From NCBI GenBank assembly GCA_946886875.1, contig CAMPJN010000213.1, forward strand, positions 1 to 6,671: a stretch of 6,671 nucleotides of DNA. Reading direction: 5' to 3'. A model generated the notes under the pieces. The model saw nothing but the letters and a program-made list of their open reading frames with translations, had not been told where the DNA came from and searched no databases. This document shows positions 5,349-6,671 of the stretch, one piece after another; the first letter of the stretch is position 1; each line of letters starts with the position of its first letter. A program made the position numbers and the translations under genes. Origin of the DNA: an uncultured Pseudomonas sp. (GTDB lineage: Bacteria > Pseudomonadota > Gammaproteobacteria > Pseudomonadales > Pseudomonadaceae).

Positions 5349-6611
5349 TCAGAGGAAAATACCGCGCAGTATGAAGAAGAATACGATCGCCAGCAGCGCG
5401 CCCACCGGCAGGGTGATCAACCAGGACATAAAGATCTTGCCGATCACGCCTAGGTTCAGCGCGCCGATACCGCGGGCCAGACCGATACCCAATACCGCGC
5501 CCACCAGGGTGTGGGTGGTGGAGACCGGCAGGCCGATGGCCGAGGCGCCGACCACAGTGGTGGCAGTGGCCAACTCGGCGGCGAAACCGCGGCTTGGGGT
5601 CAGTTCGGTAATCTGTTTGCCGATGGTGGCGATCACCTTGTAGCCATAGGTGGCCAGGCCGATAACGATACCCACGGCGCCGAGCAGCAACACCCAGTTA
5701 GGCAACGCCGCCTTGGCGCCAACCGCTTCGCCGCCGGACTGAATCACCCCGACCACCGCCGCCAATGGGCCGACCGCGTTGGCCACATCGTTGGAACCGT
5801 GGGCGAAAGCCATGGAGCAGGCGGTGAAGATCATCAGTACGGAGAACACCTTCTCCACGCTGGCATAGTGGAAGTCTTTGTCCGCCTCGACGTCGATCTT
5901 GATCCGGCTGAGCAGGGCGATCCCCAGCAACATGATCAGCGCGCCGACCCCCAGCGCGAGGAACAAGCCCTCGGCACTGGAGAGGTTCAGACCGATATGC
6001 TTAAGCCCTTTGGTCATGGTCAGCACGCTGACCATAAAGCCGGTGGCAAACATATACAGCGGCACGAAACGCTTGGCGTTCTGGAAGGGTTGATCAGTAT
6101 CGATGATCAGCTTCTGCACGCTGATAAACAGACCGAAAGCAACGATGCCAGAGAGCAGCGGCGAAACCACCCAGCTGGCGACTATGGGACCGACGCCGGC
6201 CCAATTCACCGCATCCATCGACACACCGACCGCGGCGAAGCCGATTACCGCACCGACAATCGAGTGGGTGGTGGAGACCGGCCAGCCCTTGGTCGAAGCG
6301 ATCAGCAGCCAGGTACCGGCCGCCAGCAGCGCCGACATCATGCCCAGCACCATCAGATCCGGAGTGATTCTCGATGCATCGACGATGCCGCTCTTGATCG
6401 TCTCGGTCACCTCGCCGCCGGCCAGATAGGCGCCGGCGAACTCGAAGACCATGGCGATCAGAATCGCCTGTTTGATGGTCAACGCGCGTGAGCCCACCGA
6501 GGTGCCCATGGCGTTAGCCACATCGTTGGCGCCAACGCCCCAAGCCATGAAAAAGCCGAAGAGGCAGGCGAGCAGCAGAAGTACGAGGCCGTAGTCCGCA
6601 ATCAAAGACAT
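5349..6611 (-). CDS. PiT-family inorganic phosphate transporter
   Basis: This is a low-affinity, ion-coupled inner-membrane phosphate carrier of the PiT family (PitA/PHO4 type) that imports inorganic phosphate, probably as a metal-phosphate complex. The 420-residue protein is strongly hydrophobic with about ten membrane segments and shows the family's internal duplication. GANDVANAMG (27-36) and PVSTTHS (111-117) in the first half are mirrored by GSNDVANAVGP (272-282) and PVSTTHT (362-368) in the second. A hydrophilic cytoplasmic segment lies near 236-252 (RIKIDVEADKDFHYASV). It is shorter than E. coli PitA (499) but usual for the Pseudomonas form encoded beside DUF47. ATG 6611-6609 has a weak GGA 10 bases upstream. 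The upstream gene appears to be the DUF47 partner, 39 bases away. No Pho box was recognised in the short upstream stretch. Sulfate permeases of the same family are a less likely alternative. Confidence 0.95.
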   Translation of the reverse strand: MSLIADYGLVLLLLACLFGFFMAWGVGANDVANAMGTSVGSRALTIKQAILIAMVFEFAGAYLAGGEVTETIKSGIVDASRITPDLMVLGMMSALLAAGTWLLIASTKGWPVSTTHSIVGAVIGFAAVGVSMDAVNWAGVGPIVASWVVSPLLSGIVAFGLFISVQKLIIDTDQPFQNAKRFVPLYMFATGFMVSVLTMTKGLKHIGLNLSSAEGLFLALGVGALIMLLGIALLSRIKIDVEADKDFHYASVEKVFSVLMIFTACSMAFAHGSNDVANAVGPLAAVVGVIQSGGEAVGAKAALPNWVLLLGAVGIVIGLATYGYKVIATIGKQITELTPSRGFAAELATATTVVGASAIGLPVSTTHTLVGAVLGIGLARGIGALNLGVIGKIFMSWLITLPVGALLAIVFFFILRGIFL

Positions 6612-6633
6612 AAGTAATTAATCCGTAGATTCC

Positions 6634-6662
6634 AGAAAGAACACTGGCGCTTAGCGCGCCAG
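6634..6662 (-). terminator. Terminator-like hairpin between DUF47 gene and pit
   Basis: In the minus-strand RNA CUGGCGC (6662-6656) pairs perfectly with GCGCCAG (6650-6644) around the 5-base loop GCUAA. Two G-U pairs can lengthen the stem. The tail UGUUCUUUCU is rich in U. This is the form of an intrinsic terminator or attenuator. It lies before pit, not after it, and the UAA in the loop is the stop codon of the upstream gene. Confidence 0.5.
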
Positions 6663-6671
6663 CAGTTGCTC
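6651..6671 (-). CDS. 3' end of probable DUF47 / PhoU-like phosphate transport regulator (partial)
   Basis: Only six codons and the stop are visible: EQLLAR then TAA (6653-6651). DUF47 proteins encoded directly upstream of PiT transporters commonly end in a similar L-L-A-R, and the 39-base spacing to pit fits an operon. DUF47 proteins are PhoU-like helical proteins thought to regulate the partner transporter. The call rests mainly on context, as the visible sequence is too short to prove it. Confidence 0.5.
   Translation of the reverse strand, partial: EQLLAR

Noticed and set aside
5511..6491. 326-codon plus-strand ORF opposite pit
   Set aside because: Rich in His, Gln, Asp and Gly because it is the reverse reading of a membrane protein gene. 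No motif or ribosome binding site.

Overview
The window looks like a chromosomal segment of a Pseudomonas-group gammaproteobacterium. The DNA is GC-rich with GC-ending codons. The proteins closely match, from memory, the Pseudomonas Tex, GshA, ArgA, ArgE and Pit proteins, and the gene order resembles the P. aeruginosa tex - gshA - argA - argE - pit - DUF47 neighbourhood. I see no mobile element, CRISPR array, tRNA, rRNA or sign of recent gene transfer. The genes are core housekeeping genes. The less ordinary material lies in the spacers.

Plus strand, left half: the 3' end of tex (S1 domain and basic tail, 1-471); a 247-base spacer with small hairpins; gshA with a TTG start (719-2302), first enzyme of glutathione synthesis; and a 67-codon gene related to ribosome modulation factor (2410-2613). 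A GC-rich hairpin at 2651-2670 separates these from the convergent genes.

Minus strand, right half, in transcription order: the last codons of a probable DUF47/PhoU-like gene (6671-6651), a low-affinity phosphate transporter of the PiT family (6611-5349), argE (5276-4116) and argA (3976-2678). The DUF47-pit pair is a known phosphate-uptake pairing. ArgA makes N-acetylglutamate, the first intermediate of arginine synthesis, and ArgE removes the acetyl group from N-acetylornithine. The two therefore open and close the acetylated part of the pathway.

Each minus-strand junction carries a candidate RNA control element. Between DUF47 and pit there is a perfect 7-bp hairpin with the DUF47 stop codon in its loop and a U-rich tail. 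In front of argE a 16-bp interrupted hairpin includes the argE Shine-Dalgarno sequence. In front of argA a very strong ribosome binding site leads into a 7-8 codon ORF ending in two arginine CGA codons, enclosed by a 10-bp long-range pairing. The argA leader is the best candidate here for an undescribed system: possible arginine-responsive control through a leader peptide. All three elements are inferred by eye and none has been tested.
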